Origin: Aspergillus flavus
Lineage: Eukaryota; Ascomycota; Eurotiomycetes; Eurotiales; Aspergillaceae
Reading direction: 5' to 3'
Assembly (NCBI RefSeq): GCF_009017415.1
Contig: NC_092408.1
Span: 2,108,001-2,172,000 of the forward strand
Length of the DNA: 64,000 bases
Shown here: piece after piece, positions 22,890 through 34,223 of the stretch
How positions within the stretch are numbered: the stretch's first letter is position 1
Layout: each line of letters starts with the position of its first letter
Position numbers and translations under genes: made by a program
Notes under the pieces: model-generated
Database searches by the model: none
The model's input: the letters and a program-made list of their open reading frames with translations, nothing else
What the model was told of the DNA's origin: nothing

Positions 22890-23341
22890 CGCTGCACCAG
22901 CGTCAGTAGAAGGTGGGTGTGTGGTGAAGTACAAAAGAGGTTGGAGTTGGAGGGTTTGACTTCCGCAAGCAATTTGATTTAGACTCTCGACTAGTCCGGA
23001 CTAGCGCCAGATCTTCTTATCGGGATTGATTATCAGAACTTATCGTTCTCTTTTCGATGTATGTACCAGCAAACACAAGAACATGGAACAGGGAATCAGG
23101 GACAAAGAGTAATATACCCACTTTATCTGCAGTGTCGGAGGAAGTTCCTTTTCTTTGCTACGGCGAATATTAAAGACTTTCAAACCAAAGACACGTTTGT
23201 GGCCTGCCTAGTGGATAATGACAGCTGTCAACATGCCCGTAAACTAAACGCCACCACAGCTACCACGTATACAAAGCTCCACTTCTCGTCAATCTTTTCA
23301 CGAAACCATCCAGCTGTCATCGCTTGGTTTACGTCTGAACT
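22890..23341. promoter_or_regulatory. Divergent promoter MMM1 / SARAF homologue
   Basis: 452 bases between two start codons, with no gene. I see no recognisable operator. The two genes both encode ER-membrane proteins. Confidence 0.4.
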
Positions 23342-24295
23342 ATGTATTCAATAAACTTACAGACATTCCTGTCTTTCCTTCTTCTTGCGCTTCCTGTCCT
23401 CTCATATGGCAGGAATCCTCCAGGCAACAATGCCATCCTTCTCTCCAATGTGCAGACGTTGACTCTGCGCGGAAATCGTCTTACAACCTCTCGCCGTGTT
23501 GATCCCATCCCCCAATTACAATGCACTGGGCCATCAAAGAGGATATGTGACCTGTATCCCATCGATGTGATGCGATGCAGCAATGCTGGCTACGACTATG
23601 ATGAAGAAGACGTCCAGTGGACCTGTACCGCATCCCTCCCCCAAGAGTTCAAGCTTGGTTCTACAGATGTTGTCTGCGAGGGATACCGAAATGCAGATGA
23701 CAAGTGGGTACTGAAAGGCAGCTGCGGTGTAGAGTATCGACTATTATTGACAGAACTTGGAGAGCGGAAATTTGGACGTGTACGCGAAGAAACTAGGCCT
23801 AGAATGCCGTTGAACAACAATGAGAACGGCATGGCTTCACTAGGAGATATACTCTTTTTTGGGCTCATGGGTGCGGTCTTCTTGGTGATTCTGGTAGCCA
23901 TATATAATGAGTGTTCTGATTCGCGAGGAAACCGAAGAGGCCGCACCCCTGGTCGTGGGTTTGGCGGCGGAGGTGGTGATGGTGGTGGTGGTGGTCCCTA
24001 TCCTGGGCCTCCACCACCCTATAGCAGCTGTCCGGATAGTAGTTCTTTCACATCGGCACCTACTGGGCAAGGCTGGAGACCCGGCTTCTGGACAGGTGCC
24101 CTTGGTGGTGCCGCGGCTGGCTATCAGTATGGGAGAAGAAATCGTCACGAATATCCTTCTGCTGGCCGGCGAGCGACTTCCTTCGGCAGATGGAATGATG
24201 CAAGTGATCCTGGAGAAGGCAGCCCGCGGTCCCGTTCTCCTCAGTTCTCTACTCCGACTACAAGTACAGGGTTCGGTTCAACGAGGCGTCGGTGA
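23342..24295 (+). CDS. SARAF: SARAF/TMEM66 homologue (store-operated calcium entry regulator family)
   Basis: This is a single-exon protein of 317 aa. A signal peptide covers residues 1-22 (FLSFLLLALPVLSYG). The lumenal domain at about 33-140 has the family core: ILLSNVQTLTLRGNRLTTSR, VPQLQC-like PIPQLQC, VQWTC, VCEGY and VLKGSCGVEY. Cysteines at about 61, 69, 79, 95, 112 and 128 are probably disulfide partners. One transmembrane helix spans about 168-189 (DILFFGLMGAVFLVILVAIY). The cytosolic tail is Gly/Pro/Ser/Arg-rich with GGGGG and PPPPY runs. In animals SARAF sits in the ER membrane and turns off STIM/Orai calcium entry. STIM and Orai are not known from ascomycetes, so the fungal role is probably different or more basic. 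The start ATG is directly followed by the signal peptide. Confidence 0.92.
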   Translation: MYSINLQTFLSFLLLALPVLSYGRNPPGNNAILLSNVQTLTLRGNRLTTSRRVDPIPQLQCTGPSKRICDLYPIDVMRCSNAGYDYDEEDVQWTCTASLPQEFKLGSTDVVCEGYRNADDKWVLKGSCGVEYRLLLTELGERKFGRVREETRPRMPLNNNENGMASLGDILFFGLMGAVFLVILVAIYNECSDSRGNRRGRTPGRGFGGGGGDGGGGGPYPGPPPPYSSCPDSSSFTSAPTGQGWRPGFWTGALGGAAAGYQYGRRNRHEYPSAGRRATSFGRWNDASDPGEGSPRSRSPQFSTPTTSTGFGSTRRR

Positions 24296-24658
24296 TACTG
24301 GGCCAAGTTTATCTCAGGGTCTTAAAATCTGTCGCGCAACAAGTTATATACTCTAGCGATTTGCCCGAAACCATGCTAGACAAAAGGAATACCAGTCCAT
24401 GAGTCGGGAATCAGAAAGCCATGACCCGCGAAGAAACGGAGCATACCGATATGAACGGTAACTAGGCCGGGAAATAATAGAAAGAAGCATAAGGATATGA
24501 AGGCAGAGCAAACAGTAGTAGAACTGAACCTCCTCGCCAACCACCGTGATAACAACACCGGATTAGGGATATCGGAAACGCCGCAAACGCCTATCATCAG
24601 TATCACATTAGAGGCCAACACCAGTCTAAATCATATCAATCAAGAGAAGCATTATATT
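24296..24658. other. Convergent intergenic region SARAF / BDP1
   Basis: 363 bases between 3' ends. I see nothing beyond AT-rich 3' UTR-like sequence. Confidence 0.5.
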
Positions 24659-26452
24659 TCAAGGAAAGTCATCAATAGTGCCCAAAATTTCTTCATTTCC
24701 CCCACTCGTATTCTTAGCGGCTTGCTTCCTGCTATTGCGTTTGCTCTTGACAGGTGCAGTGCCTTGCTCTGGAGAATGATTAGCACCTGCGGCACCATCT
24801 GGATTGTTAGTCAGCTCCTCTTGAGCCTGCTTTTCTTTAGCATGTTGATCCTCAATCCGTTTCTTCTCCTCATCTAGTTCTTGTTGAATGATCCTGGGAT
24901 CGTCATAGATGGTGTTGGTCATCTCCGAGTAGGTCGTAATGTCAACAGCTTCCCGCGGTCCAAGTAGTGTGTCCTTAATCCGTCCCGGGGCTCGGCGCTC
25001 TTCATTGTTGAACTTCAACTTGATCTGGCGCCTGGACCTCCCCGGAAATAGTTTGCTGATCATCATAAAGTCAGTACCGAACATGCGCAAGCCTCGATAA
25101 AATAGATCCGTCATTTCTTCATCCCAAGATTCGGTTTTGGAGCGCTTCCCAAATGACGCCTGATTGACTTTTCGGGTAAGATGGTTTTCTACAACATCCT
25201 CCAGCTCCCCGGCGTTTCTTGCTGCATCCGCATGACGGTCGACTTGGAGCGATGCCGCATCGAGCACAATCTCCCCGTTCACGATTCTCATAACTGGTCC
25301 GTTCTGTGCCTTTTGGTCGCCTGAATTGCTTGTTTCCAGTGCTGGCGTCGCTGCACTTTCGTTCTCTTTGATGGGGGTCTGCTCGGTATTATCCGCATCC
25401 TGTTGTGCTTTCTGCTTGCGTTCCAGCTCAGCCAGCTCCATCTGGCGCAGTTCAGTTTCTCGCTTAGAGATCTTTCCGGTCCGTAAGTCCTTGCACAGTT
25501 CCGACATCTTGACAATACCAGGCGCAATCTGGACAGCCTCAGAGCCTTCAGGGGTCGGCTCGCGCTTCTTACGAGCAGCTCGAGGTTTCCTTTCTCTCGT
25601 CCTGGTCGTGGTATCTCCACCATTAACATCTTTGGACGGCTTTCGTTTTCTTGACTTTGTTGTCTTTCGATTCTGTTCCGCGGGAGGCTGCGATTCTGTG
25701 GTATCCCGACTCTCTGTAGTCTCCTCATTCGTCGAGGTCTGTGTAGCCGGCGGAGTAGCTAGCTGAGGAGGCCCGGTGAGCCGCTGAGACTCCAAAGCTG
25801 GGGTTGCAGGTTCGGCATTAGTCTTTTGACGCTTGGAGGGCCGGGCTTCGGCCGGGGTTTCAGCAACCAGAGATGGCTCCTCGTTAACTAGTGTCTCTGA
25901 GAGTTGAGGCTCTTCTACCCGGGCTCGATCTTCCCCCGATTCATCAGGCGCTACTTCAATGGAAAGTAGTGGCGTGGGCTCAGCAGGGGTTGCATTAGGA
26001 GGCTGTGAAAGAGTAAATGCGGAGAATGAAGGCTTTCGCTTTGGGCGAGGAATTGAAATCGCCGTAGCGGCGGCCTTGGGCGTCGCAGTTGCTGTGACGG
26101 TTGCTGTCGCAGGGGGTGTTGGTACCACGTCCTTTTCATTAGGCGTCTCTGCGTCTGGAGCTGGTGTCTCAAGAGAAGGGGAAGGCTCAGCAATCGAAGC
26201 AGGTTCGGGAGTTGCAGTTTGTGTTGGTGGCTGAGGAGTTTGAGAAGCCGATACCTGAGATGCGACACTGGGTCTTCTAGGGGCTGCAGCCGGAGCTGGA
26301 GCAGCGCGTCGGACTGGCGCCTTGGGGGCGAATTTCTTGCCCGACTTATCTGTCGTTGGAAGTCATTAGCGCAAAGAAATAACGCGAGATGCTGACAGAA
26401 GGTGCAGGAGCGCAAATAACTTACTAATTGCAGAACTCGAAAAGGACTTCAT
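24659..26452 (-). CDS. BDP1: Transcription factor TFIIIB subunit B'' (Bdp1), SANT domain
   Basis: Exon 1 is 26425-26452 (28 nt) and exon 2 is 24659-26349, giving 572 aa. The SANT/Myb domain lies at about 417-470 (SWDEEMTDLFYRGLRMFGTD, ISKLFPGRSRRQIKLKFNNE), followed by the conserved R-x-P-x-RI-DTLLG linker and a charged helix. The N-terminal half is Ala/Pro/Thr-rich, disordered and contains several basic clusters (RKTTKSRKRKPSK, RKPRAARKKREP). Family role: Bdp1 binds TBP-Brf1 on Pol III promoters and is needed for transcription of tRNA and 5S genes, including the 5S gene in this window. The start is chosen because exon 1 MKSFSSSAI joins in frame over GTAAGT/CGACAG. It is divergent with BRE1 over 379 bases. 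Confidence 0.94.
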
Positions 26453-26831
26453 TGTCACCGATGTCAGTCATAGCTGAAGGCGGAGTGGGAAGAGGAGAAG
26501 CCTTGAAGGTGTTTTAGTCCGAAGACTTGAGTTGACAATAGTCGTAGTCGAGGAAGATAGGTGATAATGCAGGCAAAAGTCTAGATGCTGCGGTGCCTTG
26601 AACTCCTGGGGAAAGTGGGCGCAGTCACGTGGGAGGCGCTAGGGCGGCGCTAATTCCCAGGCCGAAAATCCTCCTGGATTCAACCAATCTTGCTTATCTT
26701 GACTGCTTTCATCCCTCCATCCTAACAACGTTTCCCTATTCCCACGGTCGGATACTGCTGCGGCTCTCACCACCATATCGTTGCTGCTCAGTGGTGACGG
26801 CTTTACTATCCTTATGCCTTTTTAGCCACTG
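26453..26831. promoter_or_regulatory. Divergent promoter BDP1 / BRE1
   Basis: 379 bases. It holds a CACGTG E-box (26626-26631) in GTCACGTGGGAGGCG and a CCAAT box (26684-26688). Both are common fungal promoter elements; use by either gene is inferred. Confidence 0.45.
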
Positions 26832-29317
26832 ATGCCGGTCGCCGAAGCATCCCCCGTCGCATCCTCCGAGCCCGGTTTCGTCAAGATGGAAGACCGGAAG
26901 AGAGCTGCCACGTCTGATCACAATGATTCGGCACCACCATTGAAGAAGCAAGCGACTTCTGTCAATGGTGGTAGCAAGCCTCACCCAGATGCTGATATGC
27001 CCTGGAAAGATGACTTGGAGGTGAGTTTAGGATTAGCCGGCGTAGTAGGATTCATGTCATTCCAGGGGGGCCTTAGATATCCCTCGAGCGCAGAGCCCAC
27101 CACGTCGTTGACTATAGTATTTAATACTAACCCTTGGTCCCAAAATTAGCGATTCCAGAAGGATGCGATATGGCGCCAAATGCAGGAGTACAAGCGTGAG
27201 AAGGTCTCCTTGGAGGCCAAATTAAAGGACATGTCGAAAGCCGCTACTCGCCATAACGAACACCTGCGCGTCATCGATACATGGTATAATCAGGTCTGTG
27301 GATCAACGGTTCTTATCATGGCGGTGTCACCAACTAACAGTTCCAAAAGTTGATTGATGAGGTCAAATTGCTCCTGGGCGCTGCGGAGGATATCAAGGGA
27401 GATCGGCCCACATTTCAAAGTTCTTTATCATTCGACGATGTCGACAATTTTGAGAAACATTTGAAATCGCGGTCTAATGATATACGTGACATCATCTCTC
27501 GCCTTGTAAAACATACGCCAAAATCCCCACCTGAAATATGTGAGTTACAGAGTCAGCTCGCCAAGAAACTAGCAGAAGAGAAAGCTACTATCGCCGAACT
27601 CGACAAAGCTTTATCTGAGAAGCAGCAATTAGAAGAAAGCCTAGAAGAAGCCTCCTTACGGTACATGGTAGCCGAGAAGAAGTTGGACCGTGCACGGAGT
27701 TTGACGGTCGCCAAACTGGAGAAGCAATATATCCTAGGCCCCCAGCGACCTGGGGGTGACAGTGCGTCCGGTCAACGAGAGGAACAATCGGTATCGAATG
27801 GTGCGACACCTAGTGCCGAACGTGGCCCTGAACTAGACGAAGCACATAATAAGCTAGTAGCCATCTCCGAAAAGCAGAAAGAACAACTACAGAAGCTGGA
27901 GACCGAGAATGCCAACTTGCTGAGTCAAATTACTGACTTAAATATCAAGGTAAGTCATCTTTCCTCTTATGGCCCGTCGAGAGCCATTCAGAACTGACTT
28001 GTTGGGAAAGCGTTCGAAACTTACCGATGATGATTATGCGCATACGGACCTGTTCAAGCAAATGCGATCTCAATATGATGATGTCGTGAAACGGATAAAT
28101 CATTTGGAGGCAACTAATGTGCAACTACGCGAAGAAGCCGTGAAACTGCGATCGGAACGCACTGCATACCGCAATCAGGTTGACGAAGAAACGCAAAATG
28201 TTATCGCTGAGAAGGAAGCGCAGTTGATACGGGCCGAGACGGATTTGGCACGGATACGGAATGCACGTGATGAATTGTTGGCCGATCAGCAGATGCGGAA
28301 GGCTGCTCAGGAACAAGAGAAAACAGCTGTTCTGAAGGTCCAGGAACTCGCGGAGGCCAGAAATGCTCAGATTGCTTCTCTAGAGTCGGAGGTTGAACGA
28401 CTTCGTTTGCAAGTGGAAAACGCAAAAGCCACACAAGCGGATTCCAGCGACATTCCAGTCGAGGAGTTGCGCGGCAAGTACCAGGTACTCGAACGCCAAT
28501 ATGCAATGCTGAACACCGAATTAACCTCCATGCAAACTGCCTGCAAGAAATACTCTACTCTAGCTTCACAGAAAGTTACAGATTTTAGTGCGTTGGAAGA
28601 GAAGATGGCGCGCTTGACTGCGGAGAAATCCAAGGCCGACCAGAAATACTTCGCCGCAATGAAGAGCAAGGAGGCCCGTGATTTGGAGGTGCGGACCCTG
28701 AGGATGCAGAACTCGAAGAGCTCAGATATTGTTTCGCAGTTGAAGGAATCCGAAGCCGCTACACGTTCATTGTTGGCGAATATGGAGAAGCAAGTTAGTG
28801 AGACAAAGGAAGCATTGAACTCTATGATGAACAAGCACCATGCTACACAGCAGCAGTTGGCAGAGAATGGCATCGTCATAGAAGGCTTAAAGGGACAGAT
28901 TAATGAACTGAAGACATTGTCAACGTCCAAGGATGCAACTCTGGCAAGCACTTCCAGTGCCTGTCGGCAAGCCGAGACAGAGATCGAAGGGTTGAAGGCA
29001 ACACTTGCGGATACCAAGAAAAGCCTGGATAATTGGAAGAACAAGAGCCTGGGAAATTCATCATCGGAATATGAGATGCTGAGGGTAAAATTACCTTGCT
29101 TCCCCGCTTGCCTACAGGATATCACAGCTGACTCGAACATAAGACACTAGCACTTTGTACCGTTTGTCGCAGGAACTTCAAGAATACCGCAATCAAAACC
29201 TGCGGCCACGTTTTCTGCAAAGACTGCGTCGAAGAGCGCCTTACTTCTCGTTCTCGAAAGTGCCCGAATTGCAACCGATCGTTCGGAAATAATGACTATA
29301 TGCACATTACCCTCTAG
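26832..29317 (+). CDS. BRE1: E3 ubiquitin-protein ligase Bre1 (histone H2B ubiquitination)
   Basis: There are five exons: 26832-27020, 27150-27293, about 27350-27949, 28011-29084 and 29144-29317, giving 726 aa. The start of exon 3 is uncertain: 27341 (after AACAG) or 27350 (after AAAAG) both keep frame and differ by three residues. A basic N-terminus (KRAATSDHNDSAPPLKKQ) precedes long coiled coils across most of the protein. A C-terminal C3HC4 RING sits in the last 55 residues: LCTVCRRNFKN, CGHVFCKDC and KCPNCNRSFG. All eight zinc ligands are present, so ligase activity is expected. With Rad6, family members monoubiquitinate H2B, which is required for H3K4 and H3K79 methylation. The RING exon is separate from the coiled-coil exon. 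Confidence 0.96.
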
Positions 29318-29835
29318 GATCTTTGTTCTTGGCCTAATTTCGCAAATTCTTTTTGTACCATAGTTTCTTCCCCACTTTTCGTTCTATTCTCCCAATTCCC
29401 CCTTTTCGAGTTATCTCTTTTATTACCCTTTCCTCTTTGCCTTCTCGAATCCACTTTTGTCCCCCCTGAATCATGGAAAAGGTCACGGTGCGGTGTTTTG
29501 CTATGCGGTTTAGCAGGATAGGTTTCCAAGAGGGACCGGCGTTCAACTTGTTTCTTTTCTCTTTGCATATTGGCCAGTCAATGGCGGATCTCAGGTCTTC
29601 GGGGTTTCTTGTTCATTTGATTTCTCACGTTCTGTTCCCTTGTTCCCTTCTGGGAAAGGGATTTTCTTGGATACCCACTACAGTGTTCCCTGTGGCATCT
29701 GGGTGGGAGGGCATGTGTTGTAGGATTAGCTTGGAAGTTATGGATGAGGAAAGAGATGAAGAATGCAGCAGAACGGAGTCATGTCAACCATGACCATCCA
29801 AAGACAATCAGCACGCTGTTATAGAATTGTATTCA
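29318..29835. other. Convergent intergenic region BRE1 / ureF
   Basis: 518 bases, pyrimidine-rich on the + strand just after BRE1 (about 29325-29465). I see no gene. Confidence 0.5.
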
Positions 29836-30801
29836 TTATGAATTAAATATCCTGCTGTACAAGAGTTCATGCCGTCCAACCCAGAGATCTAACGGGGGTA
29901 CCACTTGACCCGCATCTTCTACGGGCGTATCCCACTCTCGGTCTATCCGTTCTATTATCATATCTTGTAGGCCTTTACTGGCTAAAATAGCCTGTGCTTG
30001 ATATGGCCCCATCACGGAGGCCCGCACCGCAGCACTTAAGACTGCCTTGGCATGGTTCAACATGAAGACATATGCTGTCTGGCGAGCATCCATGCCCATA
30101 GCCAGACAAACAATTCCCCATAAGGGTGCAAAGTGACCCTTGGGACCCAAGTCATCTGCTGTGTCAGAACACGACTTGAGAGCGTCCGAGAAGTCCTCAA
30201 TGGCTTTGGCCGCCTCGGAAGCAGTAACGCCTTCTAAAAACGGTCCAGAAGCATACGTTCCGCGGAACGCCCGTTCCCAGACACCGATCAAAGCCCTCCC
30301 TTGCGCGATACTCGCTCGCTGCGCCACGACACATGGCGTTGAGGCATCCATATCATTATCCAATGTTTCTAGGTCTTCTGGGTGTCGGTATGCCGCAAGA
30401 ACGTATGGTATTGACGTGCTTGCCATTGATGTGATCGATAGTTTTAAAAAGCGATTAAAGGATGCAGTGGGTGTGACCTTTGGAGGAAGAGGTTTATTAT
30501 GCGCGAGATAAGATTCGAGACCGCTAGAATAGGCAAATGAACCCAATGGGAGGGCAGAGTCCGATAGCAGGAATAAGGCATGACTGGAAAGTAATTGGAT
30601 CGTGTCTGGAAGTGAGAGGTCAGCATTGGCCGCCGCAATGTCCTGCAACTCATTTCGCATACCTTGGGGAAGAGGCACGTATGAATCTCCGTCAGGCTCC
30701 TGGCCGGAGGCCAACGCTAGACGAGCTTTGGCATTCTGTAGACGATATTCGAGATCATAGATCTCTTTCTCCAAAGCTTGAGGACTCGATTTCGTGATCA
30801 T
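29836..30801 (-). CDS. ureF: Urease accessory protein UreF
   Basis: This is a single-exon protein of 321 aa. Residues 1-35 form an N-terminal charged helix (ALEKEIYDLEYRLQNAKARL) that bacterial UreF lacks. The UreF core starts about residue 70 (LLSSHALFLLSDSALPLGSF, then AYSSGLESYL), and the all-helical domain runs to the C-terminus (PLWGIVCLAMGMD, LNHAKAVLSAAVRASVMGPYQAQ). In the family, UreF with UreD and UreG loads nickel into urease; none of those partners is in this window. It is divergent with COQ8 over 290 bases. The unusual N-terminus is continuous with the core and needs no intron. Confidence 0.95.
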   Translation of the reverse strand: MITKSSPQALEKEIYDLEYRLQNAKARLALASGQEPDGDSYVPLPQGMRNELQDIAAANADLSLPDTIQLLSSHALFLLSDSALPLGSFAYSSGLESYLAHNKPLPPKVTPTASFNRFLKLSITSMASTSIPYVLAAYRHPEDLETLDNDMDASTPCVVAQRASIAQGRALIGVWERAFRGTYASGPFLEGVTASEAAKAIEDFSDALKSCSDTADDLGPKGHFAPLWGIVCLAMGMDARQTAYVFMLNHAKAVLSAAVRASVMGPYQAQAILASKGLQDMIIERIDREWDTPVEDAGQVVPPLDLWVGRHELLYSRIFNS

Positions 30802-31091
30802 TGAGACGTATGTACTATGTAGAGTTGAGGAATGGGAATGGGGAGGAAATTCGAAGCACCAGATGAAGGGCCGCCACTTCCTTATCTACTACGGATTTAG
30901 TTCGCCGATAAGGAACGGAATCGCCCGATCTAGCGGTAAACGGTGGCAAAAAAACGGGTCTCGGCGACCGGCTTCGGGACTTCTCGTATCGAGCCAGCAG
31001 CAAACTGTTGGTCAACCTATGACAAATTGCGCCCGTTCGTCATGCGAGCTCATTAGACCGGACACAAAACTGATATTCTAGGATTTATACT

Positions 31092-33345
31092 ATGTCTGGA
31101 AGGCGTCTTCTGGACGCTATCCAAGTTCTCAATGTCGCCAAATCCGTTGCAACGAAACACCTGGCGGTGCGCCAGCGCCAGTTAGATTTGTTTACGAGGA
31201 CCTCGTCTCTCACCAAGGGCATCAAAGAGCAGGCCGACGGCCTCGTACTCACCGCTCAAGCAGCCGCAGCTTTGGCCAGTCGATTCAATGAGCCCAATCC
31301 CTCCGAATCGACGCCGAGGGCTCAGACCCAAAGCGCGACCGAGTCTCGCCGTGCGGCGAATGCCTCTGCCGACGACGCAAGGAGATCACAACGACAGGCG
31401 GAGTCCCAGATTCCTTCGACGACGGCGGCATACAGTGGAAATGAAAGGTCGGGTGACTTGAACGTCAGTTCACAGCAGGATGTGTTCTACCAACCGTCCC
31501 AGAAGGCAGGGTCCGAGTTATCTGGGCTTCCTAGTACGACACTGCCCAAGGCTGCAAGTGTTACCCAGAGTGGTTTAGTCAATGAGATCAATGCGGATGT
31601 ATTTCACTCGTCGGTGGATGCCGAGAAGGTCACGTCGCCTGCGCAGGAGCAGGAAATTCCAGACGAGGTCATGAATCAACTCTTTCGTAGCCCTAAGGTC
31701 GCCAAGTCGATTTCTCGGAGAGGTGATGCGAACATGAACAAAGGCGAACTCAAAACTGCCAGATCATCCACACGCACAGTCGAGGAAGATGACATAGAGA
31801 AGCTCGGAAATAGTATTGCAGATGATATAGTTTCGACCAACTCCCAGGTTCGTAGTGTCATTTACCTGAGAAGGAAGGATATCTATGCTAATAGGTTCGA
31901 GCAGACAGACCCTGTGGTAATAGCGGACACAAAACAAGCAGGCTCTTATCAAATGTTAGAATCACGTGTTCCGTCATCACGTCTAGGGAGACTATGGCAA
32001 TATGGTGGACTGGCGACTTCGATGGCTTTTGGAGCTGTTGGTGAGGGTCTACGGAGAGTAACCGGCAGTAATGACGCGGACGCTGGATCTCTAATGTTCA
32101 GTCCCGGGAACATGGAACGCCTCGTCGCTAAGCTTTCGAAGATGCGTGGTGCTGCCCTCAAATTAGGCCAGATGCTGAGCTTCCAAGGTTTGTATAAGCA
32201 TTTCCCCTTTTGCTGTAGCGACAAGACTAACTATTTTAGACTCGAAGATGCTCCCAGAGTCGATCGGAATTGTTCTGCAAAGAGTACAAGACCGAGCTGA
32301 CTACATGCCGGCCTCTCAGCGTGACAAAGTTCTGGCTGATAACCTGGGCCCTAACTGGCGGGATCTATTCTCCTCGTTTGATGAAGTCCCAATGGCTGCA
32401 GCTTCTATCGGTCAAGTTCATGGGGCCGTGCTAAAGAAGACAGGTCAACCCGTCGCCGTCAAAGTACAATACCCGGGTGTGGCAGACTCTATCGACTCGG
32501 ACCTGAACAACTTGTCGATCCTACTCACTGCGTCTCGTCTTCTCCCGAAGGGTCTGTATCTTGACAAGACTATCGCAAATGCCCGGACAGAACTCGCCTG
32601 GGAATGTGACTACATCCGAGAAGCCGAATGCAGCAAGCACTTCAAGGAACTCCTCAAAGATGATCCAGTCTTTCTGGTACCAGAAATCATCCCCGAGGCT
32701 TCGGGTAGACAGGTCTTGACCATGGAGCGCTTGAACGGTGTTGCCGTAACTAAGATTCAAAATTTCACCCAAGAACAGCGCGATTGGATCGGCACACAGA
32801 TCATGCGTCTGTGTTTGCGAGAAATCACCGAATTCAGATACATGCAGACGGACCCGAACTGGACCAACTTCCTCTATAACGCAGAGACTAACCGTCTAGA
32901 ACTTCTTGATTTCGGTGCTTCGCGCGAGTACCCCACCGAATTCATCACGAAATACATTCGCACTCTTGTGGCTGCCTCGCGAAATGATCGCGAGACGTGC
33001 CACCGTCTCTCTATTGACCTGGGCTACCTGACGGGTCACGAGTCTTCAGCTATGGTAAATGCACATGTCTCCTCCATCACCACTCTTGCCGAACCGTTCA
33101 TGGGCTCTTCCCCAGATGTCTATGACTTCAGCAACCAGACCATCACAGATAGAGTTCGTGCTTTTATCCCAGTTATGATCCGAGAGCGCCTGTCGCCTCC
33201 GCCGGAAGAGACCTACAGTCTTCACCGGAAACTCAGCGGTGCTTTCTTGCTGTGTGCCAAACTAGGCAGCCGAGTGCGGTGCAAGGAGCTGTTCGAAGAG
33301 GCGGTCAAGAAGGCTGATAAGTCAGGAATGGAGATCAAGCCTTAG
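31092..33345 (+). CDS. COQ8: Coq8/ABC1/ADCK atypical kinase (ubiquinone biosynthesis)
   Basis: Exon 1 is 31092-32187 and exon 2 is 32240-33345, with a 52-nt intron (unusual GTTTGT donor, TTTTAG acceptor), giving 733 aa. After a 320-residue N-terminal region with a likely mitochondrial presequence come the UbiB hallmarks. These are KLGQ of the KxGQ motif (about 357-360, just before the splice), the Ala-rich loop [21 protein letters not shown] with the catalytic Lys, [20 protein letters not shown] and [10 protein letters not shown] with the metal-binding DFG. Family role: a matrix ATPase/kinase-like protein that organises the CoQ synthesis complex. All key residues are present. The 3' end converges on the mannosyltransferase gene. 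Confidence 0.96.
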
Positions 33346-34223
33346 CCTGTAAAAGCTACCGTCTTGACCTCTATGTATTATAATCCGCGCAAAAAGTCAA
33401 CTCCTGTAAATTATATAGATAATGTACGACTAGAGAACATGATACAATAAGATACTATAGACTTCGCCTCTCTACCTGTTACATAAAAATATAGCCGCTA
33501 ATCATAATTACGTATAATCCTGCCTGTCATATGTAACCTTTTTTTGGGGTCTGAAAGAATAAGGCCCTGGCGCCGGCTAAGTTTCGAAGACTCGGTGAGC
33601 CATCGATAATAGTACTGCACTATTGATATATACAGACCGTGCGGAGTAGGGCTGAAAATAATATCGAATAACATGGTATAGAAAGTATGTACTATCGACC
33701 CAATTGATTGACGCTAATATATGCATACAAATTTATAGAAAAAAAGTCTTTAGTTTATGCCTGGGCAGCCTAGACAAGCGAGAAGCTTAGTCGCTTCTTG
33801 GTAGACCCAGTTAGCATGTCATGCATAAACCCTCCACAGTGACCCGAGTCTTCAAAGCTGGAGAAGCTGGAGGCTGTTTGGGAAGGCATCCTGCGCCTTG
33901 TATGTTTTGAGGTGCCATCATGTTTCGTAGATGTGGTGCCGGCTGTCTTTGAAATGACACGTTCATTCCGAGGCAACGTTTGTACACCCACTATGTTCGT
34001 GGGGATCTTCTCAACTCGACCCGGCCAAACAAAGACGGGAAGTGAGGGTGAAGGATGCGATGTCGTCCAGGGCAAAATGCAGCGCACACATAGCTAGCGT
34101 GAACACTAACATGTCCTGGGACACATCCTATGATATATTTGTCCACCACGAATGAAATACGCAGCAGTAACATGGTGAAGACACCAACGCAAATATCGCT
34201 CAAGCTAGGATGTTTCAGCCTGC
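33346..34223. other. Convergent intergenic region COQ8 / MNN2-type gene
   Basis: 878 bases, strongly AT-rich at 33360-33740. A 105-codon minus-strand frame (33770-34087) has no recognisable domain; I do not call it a gene, though a short unknown protein cannot be excluded. Confidence 0.45.

Noticed and set aside
28367..29140. 257-codon open frame antisense to BRE1 coiled-coil exon
   Set aside because: A shadow of the real gene; no domain and no splice or promoter context.
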